Below, piece by piece: positions 1 to 10,225 of a DNA stretch of 64,000 nucleotides; within the stretch, counting starts at the first letter, position 1, and each line of letters starts with the position of its first letter. The position numbers and the translations under genes are program-made. The stretch covers positions 930,001 through 994,000 of the forward strand of contig NZ_CP019082.1 in the NCBI RefSeq assembly GCF_001956985.1, in the 5' to 3' direction. The notes below the pieces were generated by a model. That model did no database searches. It was not told the origin of the DNA and was given only the letters and a program-made list of their open reading frames with translations. Origin of the DNA: Paludisphaera borealis. GTDB lineage: Bacteria > Planctomycetota > Planctomycetia > Isosphaerales > Isosphaeraceae.

Positions 1-1
1 C

Positions 2-1105
2 GAGGTCACGCTTTCGCCGGCGATGATGATGTACCTGGACCTGGAGGGCAGCGACAAGGCCAAGCCCAACGAGAACTACGCCCGCGAACTGTACGAGTTG
101 TTCACGGTGGGGATCGGCCACTACACCGAGAGGGACATCAAGGAGACGGCCCGCGCCCTGACCGGCTGGACTCTCGACGGCCCGCGGGGGGCGGCCAAGA
201 CCCGCGTCACGGCGGCCGACACCCCGCGCGACTTCGCCCGCGACGGCCTGATCGCGACCTTCGTCCCCGAGCGGCATGACGACGGCGTGAAGACCATCTT
301 CGGCGAGACTGGTCGCTTCGGGCTGGACGACGTCGTCGAACTGATCCTGAGGCAGGAGGCGACCGGCCGGTTCCTCGCGGCCAAGCTCATCGACTACTTC
401 GGGGCGATCGACCCCGACGAGGCGCTCCGGGGGCGGATGGCCGAAGCGTTCACCGCGAGCAAGGGAGAGATCCGGGAAATGCTCCGCGTCCTCTTCACCG
501 CGCCGGAGTTCTACGCCGAGGCCGCGCGCGGGTCGCTCATCAAGAGTCCGGTCCGGCTGCTCGTCGGGGCGTGCCGTCAGCTTGCGCTCGACGTCGAACC
601 GACGCCGACCCTGGCGCAGTTGACCGCGGCGATGGGGCAAGAGTTGTTCAATCCGCCCAACGTGAAGGGCTGGCCGGGCGGCCGGTCCTGGATCGGCGCC
701 GGGACGCTGGCGGTGCGCTACCATCTCCCCACGGCGCTGATCGACGGCAAGGAGCCCGCGGGCCTGGAGCCGCTCGGATTCAACCGCTTCCTCGCCCTGC
801 CGCGCGATGCGACGCAGGGGCCGGCGATGATGGCCCGCCTCCAGGGGGCCATGGCCGAGCGGAGCGCCGCACGCCACAAGGAAGGGCTGAAGTGCCGCTT
901 CCGTCCCGAGGCGGTCTTTCCCAAGGGGGCGCCGAACGACCCCGCGGCCCTGGTCGACGCCCTGCTCGCCCGCCTGGTCGTCACCCAGGTCCGCCCGTCG
1001 ACGCGACCGGCTCTGATGGCGGCCTGCGAGGCGGCTCCGGCCGCCGACCGCCCAGCCGTCGTGGCGCGGCTGATCCTCGCGTCCCCCGAATATCAGATGG
1101 CCTGA
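2..1105 (+). CDS. DUF1800 family protein, 3' part
   Basis: C-terminal part (about 367 residues) of a DUF1800 protein; the frame is open from base 2, so the start lies left of the window. The family signature NENYARELYELFTVG sits about 23 residues in, followed by ARALTGW and, near residue 216, FNPPNVKGWPGG. DUF1800 proteins are planctomycete-rich, usually exported and nearly always encoded directly before a DUF1501 gene, as here (45 bp gap). Their biochemical role is not established. The pair is probably one transcript. The family call is secure; the function is open. Confidence 0.93.
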   Translation, partial: EVTLSPAMMMYLDLEGSDKAKPNENYARELYELFTVGIGHYTERDIKETARALTGWTLDGPRGAAKTRVTAADTPRDFARDGLIATFVPERHDDGVKTIFGETGRFGLDDVVELILRQEATGRFLAAKLIDYFGAIDPDEALRGRMAEAFTASKGEIREMLRVLFTAPEFYAEAARGSLIKSPVRLLVGACRQLALDVEPTPTLAQLTAAMGQELFNPPNVKGWPGGRSWIGAGTLAVRYHLPTALIDGKEPAGLEPLGFNRFLALPRDATQGPAMMARLQGAMAERSAARHKEGLKCRFRPEAVFPKGAPNDPAALVDALLARLVVTQVRPSTRPALMAACEAAPAADRPAVVARLILASPEYQMA

Positions 1106-1150
1106 ACCATTCACCGATATATCCACGAACACGAACAGGAGACTGATGTT

Positions 1151-2413
1151 ATGTTGATCCAGATGGGCCGCCGCCGGTTCCTCCGTCGGGCCGCCGGACT
1201 CACCGCGCTGACCTCGACGGTCCCCGGCTTCCTCCACAAGACCGGAATCGCCTTCGCGGGCGCCCCGGGACGCGACGCATCGCCGATCCCCGGGCTGAAG
1301 GACGACCGCGTGCTGGTCGTCGTTCAACTCGCCGGAGGCAACGACGGCCTGAACACCATCGTCCCTCACGGCGACGATCTCTACGCAAAGGCTCGCCCGA
1401 AGCTGGGCGTCGACCCGAAGAAGGTGCTCAAGCTCGACGAACACACAGGGATGCACACGGAACTCGTCGAGCTGAAGAGATTGCTCGACGACGGTCAACT
1501 CGCCATCGTGCAAAACGTCGGTTACCCCAACCCCGACCGCTCACACTTCCGCTCCTCCGAGGTCTGGGAGACCGCCTCCCCGGCCGACAAGGCGTGGACG
1601 ACCGGGTGGGTCGGTCGCTACTTCGACAACGAGTGCGCCGGAGCCGAGTCGTCGGTGCTCGGCCTCCAACTGGGCGAGCGGCCTGCGCAGACGTTCGCCG
1701 GGACGTCGAACCGAGGCGTGACGATCTCCAACCCGGCGATCCTCGACTGGCCGGCTCGCGGCCCGGCCGCCGAGGCGATGAGGCGGATCAATCGGATCGA
1801 CCCGACCGCGATCGACGCGCTCGATTTCGTCCAGCGGACCGCCAGCGACACCCTCCGCCTCTCGAAGACGATCGGCGAGGCGATGGGCGGAGCGAAGTCG
1901 CCGGGCGATTACGGCCCGTTCGAGCTGTCGCAGTCGCTGAAGCTCGTCGCCCAGATGATCGCGGCGGAGGTGCCGACTCGCGTCTTCTACGTGACGCTCG
2001 GCGGGTTCGACACCCACGCCGCGCAGGCCAACCGTCACGCCGCGCTGTTGCAGGAGCTGAGCCAGGCCCTCGCGGCGTTCCACAAAGACCTGAAGGCGAG
2101 GGGGCACCTCGACCGGACGCTCGTGATGACCTTCTCGGAGTTCGGCCGCCGGGTCGCCGAGAACAAGTCGGCCGGGACCGATCATGGGACGGCCAACGTC
2201 ATGTTCCTGATGGGCGGTTCGACCCGTCCCGGCCTGCACGGCGACCGCCCCGACCTGGCGGGGCTCGACGAGTCGGGCGATCTGGCCCATAAGATCGACT
2301 TCCGCTCGGTCTACGCGGCGGTGCTCGGCGATTGGTTCGGCGCCGACGCGAGGCGCGTCCTCGACGGTCGATTCGACCCTTACCCGATCCTTGCCGCTTC
2401 GTCACGCGCCTGA
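1151..2413 (+). CDS. DUF1501 family Tat-exported protein
   Basis: A 420-residue DUF1501 protein. The N-terminus carries a twin-arginine signal (GRRRFLRRA at residues 6-14, then a hydrophobic stretch to about residue 36), so export in folded form is likely. Family landmarks are LAGGNDGLNTIVP near residue 60, GGFDTHAAQ near 283 and MTFSEFGRR near 325, the last resembling metal-site motifs of the alkaline phosphatase/sulfatase-like fold. The start is supported by AGGAG at 1137-1141. It follows the DUF1800 gene and ends just before a strong hairpin. The enzymatic role of this family is unproven. Confidence 0.94.
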   Translation: MLIQMGRRRFLRRAAGLTALTSTVPGFLHKTGIAFAGAPGRDASPIPGLKDDRVLVVVQLAGGNDGLNTIVPHGDDLYAKARPKLGVDPKKVLKLDEHTGMHTELVELKRLLDDGQLAIVQNVGYPNPDRSHFRSSEVWETASPADKAWTTGWVGRYFDNECAGAESSVLGLQLGERPAQTFAGTSNRGVTISNPAILDWPARGPAAEAMRRINRIDPTAIDALDFVQRTASDTLRLSKTIGEAMGGAKSPGDYGPFELSQSLKLVAQMIAAEVPTRVFYVTLGGFDTHAAQANRHAALLQELSQALAAFHKDLKARGHLDRTLVMTFSEFGRRVAENKSAGTDHGTANVMFLMGGSTRPGLHGDRPDLAGLDESGDLAHKIDFRSVYAAVLGDWFGADARRVLDGRFDPYPILAASSRA

Positions 2414-2427
2414 GCCGCGTCCCAACG

Positions 2428-2458
2428 GCCGGGCCGTCGATCTGCTCGACGGCCCGGC
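2428..2458 (+). terminator. hairpin terminator after DUF1501 gene
   Basis: Perfect 13-bp stem (arms 2428-2440 and 2446-2458) with a 5-nt loop, 15 bp after the DUF1501 stop. It is followed by TGTAATGTAAT rather than a clean T-run. It most likely ends the DUF1800-DUF1501 transcript. Confidence 0.75.
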
Positions 2459-2668
2459 TGTAATGTAATAAGGAGGACCAAGGTGGAACGAATGTGGGCG
2501 CGGCCGTCGCGAGCCTGGGCGCGGAGGGCGACGCCATGGCGGCGTGGCCGCCAACGGTTGAATCGGCCCCTTCGAAACGACGACACCGTGTGAAATCGGG
2601 CTGGATATGCGACAATCACGGCCTTGCGAAACGCCAGCCCCCTACGCGATGGAGTGAGTTTGAAGACC

Positions 2669-3949
<1,281 letters not shown>

Positions 3950-3962
3950 AGTTCTTGGACGT

Positions 3963-3988
3963 CGGGCGTCGCGCCGTCGCGGCGCCCG
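3963..3988 (+). terminator. possible terminator hairpin after clpX
   Basis: An 11-bp stem with one T-G pair (arms 3963-3973 and 3978-3988) and a 4-nt loop, 13 bp after the clpX stop. There is no T-run, so intrinsic termination is uncertain. Confidence 0.4.
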
Positions 3989-4010
3989 GCTCGTCCTCTG
4001 GAGTGGATCG

Positions 4011-4313
4011 ATGGGAATCCGCGAGCCCGAGTTCGATCCCGACGGTGGAATGTTACGGCGGCGGACCGTCCTGAAGGGGCTTGCGGCCCTCGGCGCCGGT
4101 TCGGCCCCCTTCCGTCGAGCGCTCTCGGCCCAGGCCGCGGAGGCCGGCGCGGTCACGCCGGAGATGGTCGCGCAGGCCGAGTGGATCGCCGGGCTGAAGC
4201 TCACCGACGACGAGCGCAAAGAGGTCGCGCAGTCGGTCCGCGACAGCCTCAACCGCTTCGAGGCGCTGCGGAACAGCGAGGTCGGCTTCGACGTCGCTCC
4301 GGCGCTTCAGTAG
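4011..4313 (+). CDS. small Tat-signal protein, possible amidase N-terminal remnant
   Basis: A 100-residue protein with a twin-arginine-type signal (LRRRTVLKGLAALGAGS, about residues 15-31). The rest reads AEWIAGLKLTDDERKEV and then RFEALRNSEVGFDVAPAL. From memory of the family, this pattern matches the short segment between the signal and the catalytic domain of exported GatA-like amidases. The protein stops (TAG) where the amidase domain would begin. No amidase sequence follows: the frame runs 19 more codons to another TAG. GGAGTGG ahead of the ATG supports expression. It is either a free-standing small exported protein or a truncated amidase gene. Confidence 0.6.
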   Translation: MGIREPEFDPDGGMLRRRTVLKGLAALGAGSAPFRRALSAQAAEAGAVTPEMVAQAEWIAGLKLTDDERKEVAQSVRDSLNRFEALRNSEVGFDVAPALQ

Positions 4314-4379
4314 GAGGCGACGGGCGATCACCACGCTCGCCCGCCGCTCGAGCGCTTTCTGGCCGAGGAGTAGCCGCCA

Positions 4380-6953
4380 TCAATCGTCGTCATCGTCGTC
4401 GTGCTTGACCGACGGCAGGATGAAGGCGGAGCGGACGGGGGCGGGCATGACCGAGTCGGCGCCTCGGACGGCCTTCCAGATGATCTCGTTGAACACGAGG
4501 TCGTCGGCCTGGTCTTCCTTGTCGAGATCGAGTTTGAGCGAGGCCTCGACGGCGACGGCGTGGGGGCCGTTCTTCTCGTTGACGTCGACACGCGCCGGGC
4601 GGCAGGTGAAGGGGGCGAGGTCGGGCTCGGCGGTGAACGAGGCCCACATCGGCCGGGCGGCGGCGTCGAACTGGCTCATCGGGTCGAGGCCCAGGATCAA
4701 CTCCATCGTCCGGAGCATCGACGACGTGGAGTACATCGTCGAATCCACCGACTTTTTCTTGATGTAGGGGCTGATCGCGAGCGCGACGGTGCGGTGGGCG
4801 TCGACGTGGTCGGGGCCGTTCTGGGCGTCGTCCTCGACGACGAAGACGGCGGTCTCCTTCCAGAACCGAGACCGGCTCAGGCCGTCGATCACCATGCCGA
4901 GCGCCAGGTCGTTGTCGGCGACCATCGCCCGGACGGTGAGTGCGCCCGGGCGGGTGCCCGCGGTGTGGTCGTTGGGGAGCCGCATGACGATCAGGCTGGG
5001 CATCTCGCCCTCGGCCTCGAACCGTTTCAGTTCGGCGAGGAAGCGTTCGGCCCGCTTGACGTCGGGGTAGTTCAGGTCGTACGACCGGTAGAGAGGGTCG
5101 AAATGGCCCTTGAGTGTCTCGTACTTAGTCGTGGCGGGATCGTCCGGAGTCGTGCCGTTCGCGACGAACTCGCCGTACGAGCGATACGAGACGCCTTTCT
5201 CCTTGGCCTTGTCCCAGAGGTAGCCGCCGGCCGGGGTGGCCAGGGCGAAATTCCCCTCGGCCGGGTACGGCACGCGCTTGTCGCCGCGGTAGCTCAGCGG
5301 CCAGGTGCGCTCGACGAAATCGGTGGCGTAGGCGCCCATCGTCCATTCGTGGCCGTCGGCGCTGACCTCGCCGTCGACGTAGAAGTTGTCGAGCAGCACG
5401 AACTCGCGGACCAGGGCGTGCTGGTTGGGGGTGACCTCCTCGGGGAAGAGGCAGAGCTTCGGCTCGCCGTTGCCTTCCGGCATGTCGCCGAACACCTGAT
5501 CGTAGGTGCGGTTCTCCTTGATGATGTAGATGCAGTGCTTGATGGGCGACGGATCGCCGACCCGCCCGGGGATCGGGTTGCCGGCCGGCGGCTTCGGGCC
5601 CGAGGCGACCGACGGGCCGGCTTCGGCGAGCGGGCAGCACTCGTAGACGGTCTTCGTGTAGGCCGCCATCTGCTTCGGGGTGGGCATGGCGACGACCGAC
5701 AGCGTCCCCTTGAACAGGCCGCCGATGTACTCGCGGACCGACGGGGTGGATACGCCCGGAATCGGGCCGTCTCGGTTGGCCTTCGAGGTCGTCCCCTTGC
5801 CGTTGACGATCCAGAGGGTCTTGCCGTCGCGGGCGACCCGTACCGAGGTCGGGTACCAGCCGGCCGGGATGAAGCCGAGCGGCGTGCTGTGCGCCGGGTC
5901 GGCGACGTTGAAGGCCGCCACGTCGTTGGTGTTGGCGTTGGCGACGAACAGGATCGACTCGTCGGGCGAGAGGGCCAGTGCGTTCGGCGTGCAGCCGGAG
6001 GGCGCCTTGGGGTGGATCGCCGTGGCGATCGTCGCCAGCGGCTTGCCGGCCTCGGCGTCGTACACGCTCACGGTGTTGCGGTTCGCGTTGGCGACGTAGA
6101 GGATCTTACCCCCTTTCGACAAGAGCAGCTCGTTGGGGTGCTCCTCGGCCTTCCACGAACCGACGACCGCGCCCTTCTCCGTGTCGATCACCGCGACCTC
6201 GGCCCTGCCCCAGAGGCTGACGTACAGCCGGCCGCGCGCCTCGTCGAGGGCCAGGCCGTAGGGGTAGCTCTCGGCCGGGAGCTTCACCTGCGTGGAGGGC
6301 TCGCCCGACTTCAGATTGATGCGGACGACGTCGTGCGCGAAGGCGTCGGCGACCCACAACGACGCGCCGTCGCGGGTCGGCGCCAGGCCGGCGACCGCGC
6401 CTTGGGCCTGATCGGCCCCGCGCTGGGCGCGCGGCAGGGGCTCGGTCCGCTCGCCGGCGCCCGGTTTGATCGGTCCGTGGATCGGGAGCGTCGCGCGGTT
6501 CGAGAGGAAGCCCTGGGCGTGGTCGAAGCGGTAGACGACCTCGTCGAAGCCGCCCCCCACGAACAGTCGCGAGCCGTCGGCCGACCAGGCGAGGCCGCCG
6601 TAGGTCTCGGGCACGGCGACCCGGCCGATCACTCGGGCCGTCTTGGCGTCGAGCGTGACGACCTCGTGCTCGCCGTAGCCGGCGTGAAGCACGGCCAGCA
6701 CGCTCTCGCTGGGATGCTCCGCCAGTGTGATCGGCAACTCGCCCAGCGGCGCCTGCCGACCCACCGGTTTCAACGACCAACCGTTGGGCAGAAGGACCGA
6801 GCCCGAAGGAGTCACGCCGGGCCAGACGACGGCGTCCTTCGCCTTCACCTTCGACGCGGCCGGCTCGACCGGCTGCTGGGCCGAGGCGATCGCCGTGAGG
6901 GACGCGGAAAACAGGACGCCGGCGCGCGCTGCGCTCCAGAAACTCGATCGCAT
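4380..6953 (-). CDS. secreted YVTN beta-propeller / phosphoesterase protein
   Basis: An 857-residue exported protein. A Sec signal peptide (to about residue 26, SLTAIASAQ) is followed by a YVTN-type seven-bladed propeller (about 40-430, with repeats such as VAVIDTEKGAVVG and VSVYDAEAGKPLATI). A phosphoesterase-family domain follows, with IIKENRTYDQVFGDMPEG near residue 472 and VVEDDAQNGPDHVDAHR near 704, the metal-site region of the phospholipase C/acid phosphatase family. The C-terminus is unusual: it ends in six aspartates. The start at 6953 is chosen because the signal peptide begins there and GGGAG precedes it. The substrate is unknown; similar two-domain proteins are common in planctomycetes and acidobacteria. 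Confidence 0.9.
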   Translation of the reverse strand: MRSSFWSAARAGVLFSASLTAIASAQQPVEPAASKVKAKDAVVWPGVTPSGSVLLPNGWSLKPVGRQAPLGELPITLAEHPSESVLAVLHAGYGEHEVVTLDAKTARVIGRVAVPETYGGLAWSADGSRLFVGGGFDEVVYRFDHAQGFLSNRATLPIHGPIKPGAGERTEPLPRAQRGADQAQGAVAGLAPTRDGASLWVADAFAHDVVRINLKSGEPSTQVKLPAESYPYGLALDEARGRLYVSLWGRAEVAVIDTEKGAVVGSWKAEEHPNELLLSKGGKILYVANANRNTVSVYDAEAGKPLATIATAIHPKAPSGCTPNALALSPDESILFVANANTNDVAAFNVADPAHSTPLGFIPAGWYPTSVRVARDGKTLWIVNGKGTTSKANRDGPIPGVSTPSVREYIGGLFKGTLSVVAMPTPKQMAAYTKTVYECCPLAEAGPSVASGPKPPAGNPIPGRVGDPSPIKHCIYIIKENRTYDQVFGDMPEGNGEPKLCLFPEEVTPNQHALVREFVLLDNFYVDGEVSADGHEWTMGAYATDFVERTWPLSYRGDKRVPYPAEGNFALATPAGGYLWDKAKEKGVSYRSYGEFVANGTTPDDPATTKYETLKGHFDPLYRSYDLNYPDVKRAERFLAELKRFEAEGEMPSLIVMRLPNDHTAGTRPGALTVRAMVADNDLALGMVIDGLSRSRFWKETAVFVVEDDAQNGPDHVDAHRTVALAISPYIKKKSVDSTMYSTSSMLRTMELILGLDPMSQFDAAARPMWASFTAEPDLAPFTCRPARVDVNEKNGPHAVAVEASLKLDLDKEDQADDLVFNEIIWKAVRGADSVMPAPVRSAFILPSVKHDDDDDD

Positions 6954-7420
6954 GTCGCTTCTCCCTCGATTCGTCCGCCGCGCCCTCGTTGGGCGGCGAT
7001 GCCTCTCAAGCGTAGCGACCGGGGATGGAATCGACCACCTTCGCGGCGTCCGTCCGATCCTGTTTCGCGGGATCTTCGCGGCGCGCTCATGGAACGCCCG
7101 CGAAACGATCACGGAAACCTCGTTCGACGGGGCGGTCCGCTGGTCGAATGAGGTTCGTCGGTGATCCCCGCGCCGGGGTCGTGAGCGACGACCGGCAAGG
7201 GCCGGCGCCCGCAACCGGAGGCCCCGAGACGGAGAGAAGAGAGGGCGATCGAACCTTCGCTCCTCGCAAAGGGGAGGTGACGAAGACACACGCCGAGGCG
7301 TCGGCGAAACGGGGAAAATTGAGAGTCCCTGGAAGCCGGTCGTCACGTATACTCATGACCGGCCTGGATTACTCGATCGCGCGTGGGCCGCGGCCCCGTC
7401 TGACCATTTAAAACACACGA
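6954..7420. other. divergent intergenic region
   Basis: A 467-bp gap between the divergent phosphoesterase and acyltransferase genes. A TATACT at 7348-7353 lies 68 bp before the acyltransferase start and could be a -10 box, but no good -35 box sits at the right distance. I see no RNA gene or repeat here. Confidence 0.4.
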
Positions 7421-8647
7421 ATGCATGAAAATATGAGCGTTGATGCGCAGATTTCGGCGGGGCTCTCGACGGACGGCCGCCAAGACCCCTCGGTCGGCTC
7501 CGAAGGGAGCCTAGCGCCGGTTGTGGAGGCCCGACAAAACGCCGCAAGGAAAGACAAGCTTTCGAGCGTCGACGGACTTCGAGGGATGGCCGTCGGGATT
7601 GTCATCTTATTTCATCTGTACGAGCACTGGCCCGAGACGCTCTCGCCTCTCACCGATCGTGTCTTGCGGGCGACCCACTTCGGCTATACGGGCGTTTCCC
7701 TCTTCTTCGTCCTCAGCGGATTCTGTCTGAGCTACTCGCTGCTGAGGCGGGAAGCCGCCGGTCGATCGTCGAGTTTCTCATCGTACATGGCGTCGAGATT
7801 CCATAGGATAGCTCCCCCGTACTACATCTCGATCTTGCTGTATCTTCTCGTCCCGTCCGTGAAGTGGCTGACGAGCGGCCAGGCATCGGACGATCTGACA
7901 TGGCGTCAGGTGACCAGCCACCTGATGTTTCTCCACGGATTTCGCGAAGATACGCTGTACGGCATCTGCGCCTCCTACTGGACCCTCGCGGTCGAGATGC
8001 AGTTTTACCTCGTGTTGCCGATTCTCTACTTCTGCGCCAAGAAATTCGGCGTCACATGGGTCGTTGTCGCGGCGGCGCTCTCTTCGTTGGCATGGGCCTT
8101 GAATTCCGGCGACACCCGGAGCATGACTCACGGCGTCTTCCTGGCGCGCTGGACCGAGTTCGCACTGGGGATCGCCGTCGCCTTCTGGTTTGTGAGGGCG
8201 CGGGAGCCGTTGAGCCCGACCGGGGAAGGGACGTTGCTGGGCGCCTCGGGCGTCTTCCTTGCGTCGGCCGCCGCTTTTGCGTCGCGGAATGAATTCAGCT
8301 CGAACTTGCAATTCGGTTTGGGATACGCGCTGCTGCTGAGCGCGATACTTTCCTCGTCTCGTCGAGGGAGAGGGATTTCGACGCTCTTCGAACGTCCCTG
8401 GATCGTGTTGGCCGGGCAAATCTCCTACAGCCTCTATCTGACCCACGTGTTTTCACAAGGCAAGATCAGAGTGCTGCTGTATCGACTGCTTCCAAACCCC
8501 GGCGTCCTGGGCGAATTAGGCATGATCCTCGTGACGCTCATCACGATCTGGGTCGGGGGATGGGTCTTCTATCAGTTGGTCGAGCGTCATTTTCTCAGGT
8601 CCATCGACCTGCGGTCGTCTCGAAAACCCGCACCCGAAGTTCATTAG
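7421..8647 (+). CDS. acyltransferase 3 family membrane protein
   Basis: A 408-residue integral membrane O-acyltransferase of the OafA/acyltransferase-3 family. After a soluble N-terminal stretch of about 45 residues comes the family opening LSSVDGLRGMAVGIVILFHL with the conserved histidine, then about ten hydrophobic segments, for example GVSLFFVLSGFCLSY. RFHRIAPPYY is the conserved Arg-containing motif after the second segment. Such enzymes move acetyl or other acyl groups onto surface or exported sugars. Base composition is somewhat less GC-rich than the neighbours, and it stands alone between unrelated genes, so lateral origin is possible. The substrate cannot be inferred. Confidence 0.92.
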   Translation: MHENMSVDAQISAGLSTDGRQDPSVGSEGSLAPVVEARQNAARKDKLSSVDGLRGMAVGIVILFHLYEHWPETLSPLTDRVLRATHFGYTGVSLFFVLSGFCLSYSLLRREAAGRSSSFSSYMASRFHRIAPPYYISILLYLLVPSVKWLTSGQASDDLTWRQVTSHLMFLHGFREDTLYGICASYWTLAVEMQFYLVLPILYFCAKKFGVTWVVVAAALSSLAWALNSGDTRSMTHGVFLARWTEFALGIAVAFWFVRAREPLSPTGEGTLLGASGVFLASAAAFASRNEFSSNLQFGLGYALLLSAILSSSRRGRGISTLFERPWIVLAGQISYSLYLTHVFSQGKIRVLLYRLLPNPGVLGELGMILVTLITIWVGGWVFYQLVERHFLRSIDLRSSRKPAPEVH

Positions 8648-8823
8648 AGACCGTATCCGGTCGCCGATCCGGGGAAGCCGCCCGATCGCGGCAATTTATG
8701 AGTCGGCGAGCCGGCGGCCCGTTTTTTGGGAATCTCCGCGGCGCGCCCGCGGAGTCCTCCTGCGACGGAGCAGTCGATGGGGCGACGAGGGAATCGACCC
8801 GGCCGCCGTTGAAACTGACGACC

Positions 8824-10149
8824 TCAGGACAGACCGGTCAGGGGGCCGGCGCCGCAGTGGTCGGGGTTGCCGAACTTGGTGATCTCGTGGCCCATGCCGT
8901 GGGCGATCGACAGCAACAGGCGGTTGTGCGGCACCTTGGGGAACTTGATCGACTGGCCCATCTTGAAGTCGAGGCCGTTGCCGACCAGGACGAACGGGAT
9001 GTCGTCGAGGGTATGCGAGTTGCCCTTGCCCAGCTCGTTGGTCCAGATGATCGTCGTGTTGTCGAGCAGCGACCCGGGGCCTCCCGGCTCGGGGGTCTCG
9101 GCCAGCCGCTTGGTGAGGTAGGCGAGCTGCTCGCAGAACCACTTGTTGATCTTCGTGAGCTTCTCGACCGACGCCTTGTCGCTGTCCGGGTTGTGCGACA
9201 GCTCGTGGTGCCCCTCGTTGACGCCGATCCAGTGCATCTTCGCCCCGCCGACCGAGTTTGTGTACTGGAGCGTGGCGACCCGGGCGAAGTCGGCCGAGAA
9301 GCTCTGCACCATCAGCTCGATCTGGGTCTTGCTGATCTTGGGGATGTTGTCGTTCTCTTCCTTGATCCCCTGCTCGATCTCGGGCACGGCGTGGCTCGCG
9401 CCCGCGCCGGCGACCGGCTCAGACTTCAGCTCTTGCTCCATCTCGCGGACGAACGTGGCGTGCTCTTCGAGAATCCGACGGTCCTCGACGCTCACGGCGG
9501 CTTCGAGCGTCTTGAGGTCGCTCTGGACGTCGTCGAGGATGCTCTTGAGGGTTTCCTGGTCCTTCATCCGACCGTAGAGCTTGGCGAACATCTGGTACGG
9601 GTTGTCGATCGGCGCGACCGGCTTGTTGGGGCCGTCGTAGACCATCCGGGTCCAGGTGTCGGCCCGTTCGGGGACCATCACGCCGAATTCGAGCGAGCCG
9701 AACCGGGTCCGCGTTTTGGGGTCGGACTGGAGCTTCCGCTTGATCTCCTGGTCGATCGACAGCCCGCTCGCCCAGCCGGCCGGCGTGTCGGAGCCCCCTT
9801 GGATGTTGCCCGGGAACAGCTCGATGCCGGTCAGCAGGCAGCCCATCCCGCGCATGTGGTTGTCGCCGTCGCCGCGAACCTTGTCGCAGACGCCGTGGAG
9901 GATCATCGTCCGATCCTTGAACGGCTCCAGCGGCGTGAGGCTTTCCTTGAACTTGAAATCCTTCCCGGCCTCGTCCGGCCAGAACGCCGACGGGATCACG
10001 CCGTTGGGGCTGAACATCACGACCAGGCGTTTCTTGCGCATCGGCTCGGCGGCGAAGCCCAGGCTGGGGAGGTTCATCGCGAACGGCAGGGCCGCCGCGC
10101 TGACACCCAATTCGCGGAGAAAATCGCGTCGGTTGCGGGTCCGGGCCAT
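8824..10149 (-). CDS. DUF1552 family Tat-exported protein
   Basis: A 441-residue DUF1552 protein. The N-terminus has a twin-arginine signal ([19 protein letters not shown], residues 5-23). Typical family stretches are [15 protein letters not shown] near residue 44, [13 protein letters not shown] near 95 and [20 protein letters not shown] near the C-terminus. Partner genes of this family encode DUF1592-type cytochromes; here that gene lies directly upstream on the same strand (76 bp gap), so the two form an operon. GGAGACGAG ahead of the ATG supports the start. The function is not established. Confidence 0.94.
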   Translation of the reverse strand: MARTRNRRDFLRELGVSAAALPFAMNLPSLGFAAEPMRKKRLVVMFSPNGVIPSAFWPDEAGKDFKFKESLTPLEPFKDRTMILHGVCDKVRGDGDNHMRGMGCLLTGIELFPGNIQGGSDTPAGWASGLSIDQEIKRKLQSDPKTRTRFGSLEFGVMVPERADTWTRMVYDGPNKPVAPIDNPYQMFAKLYGRMKDQETLKSILDDVQSDLKTLEAAVSVEDRRILEEHATFVREMEQELKSEPVAGAGASHAVPEIEQGIKEENDNIPKISKTQIELMVQSFSADFARVATLQYTNSVGGAKMHWIGVNEGHHELSHNPDSDKASVEKLTKINKWFCEQLAYLTKRLAETPEPGGPGSLLDNTTIIWTNELGKGNSHTLDDIPFVLVGNGLDFKMGQSIKFPKVPHNRLLLSIAHGMGHEITKFGNPDHCGAGPLTGLS

Positions 10150-10225
10150 ATCTCGTCTCCGTGTTGAGCCTGGCGACGTTCGCCGTTGGGGCTGATGAAA
10201 AGGAATACCTTATTACGACGGGCCG

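Noticed and set aside
4401-7151. Long + strand frame antisense to the phosphoesterase gene
   Set aside because: It is a shadow frame of high-GC coding DNA, rich in Arg, Gly, Val and Asp, with no motif.
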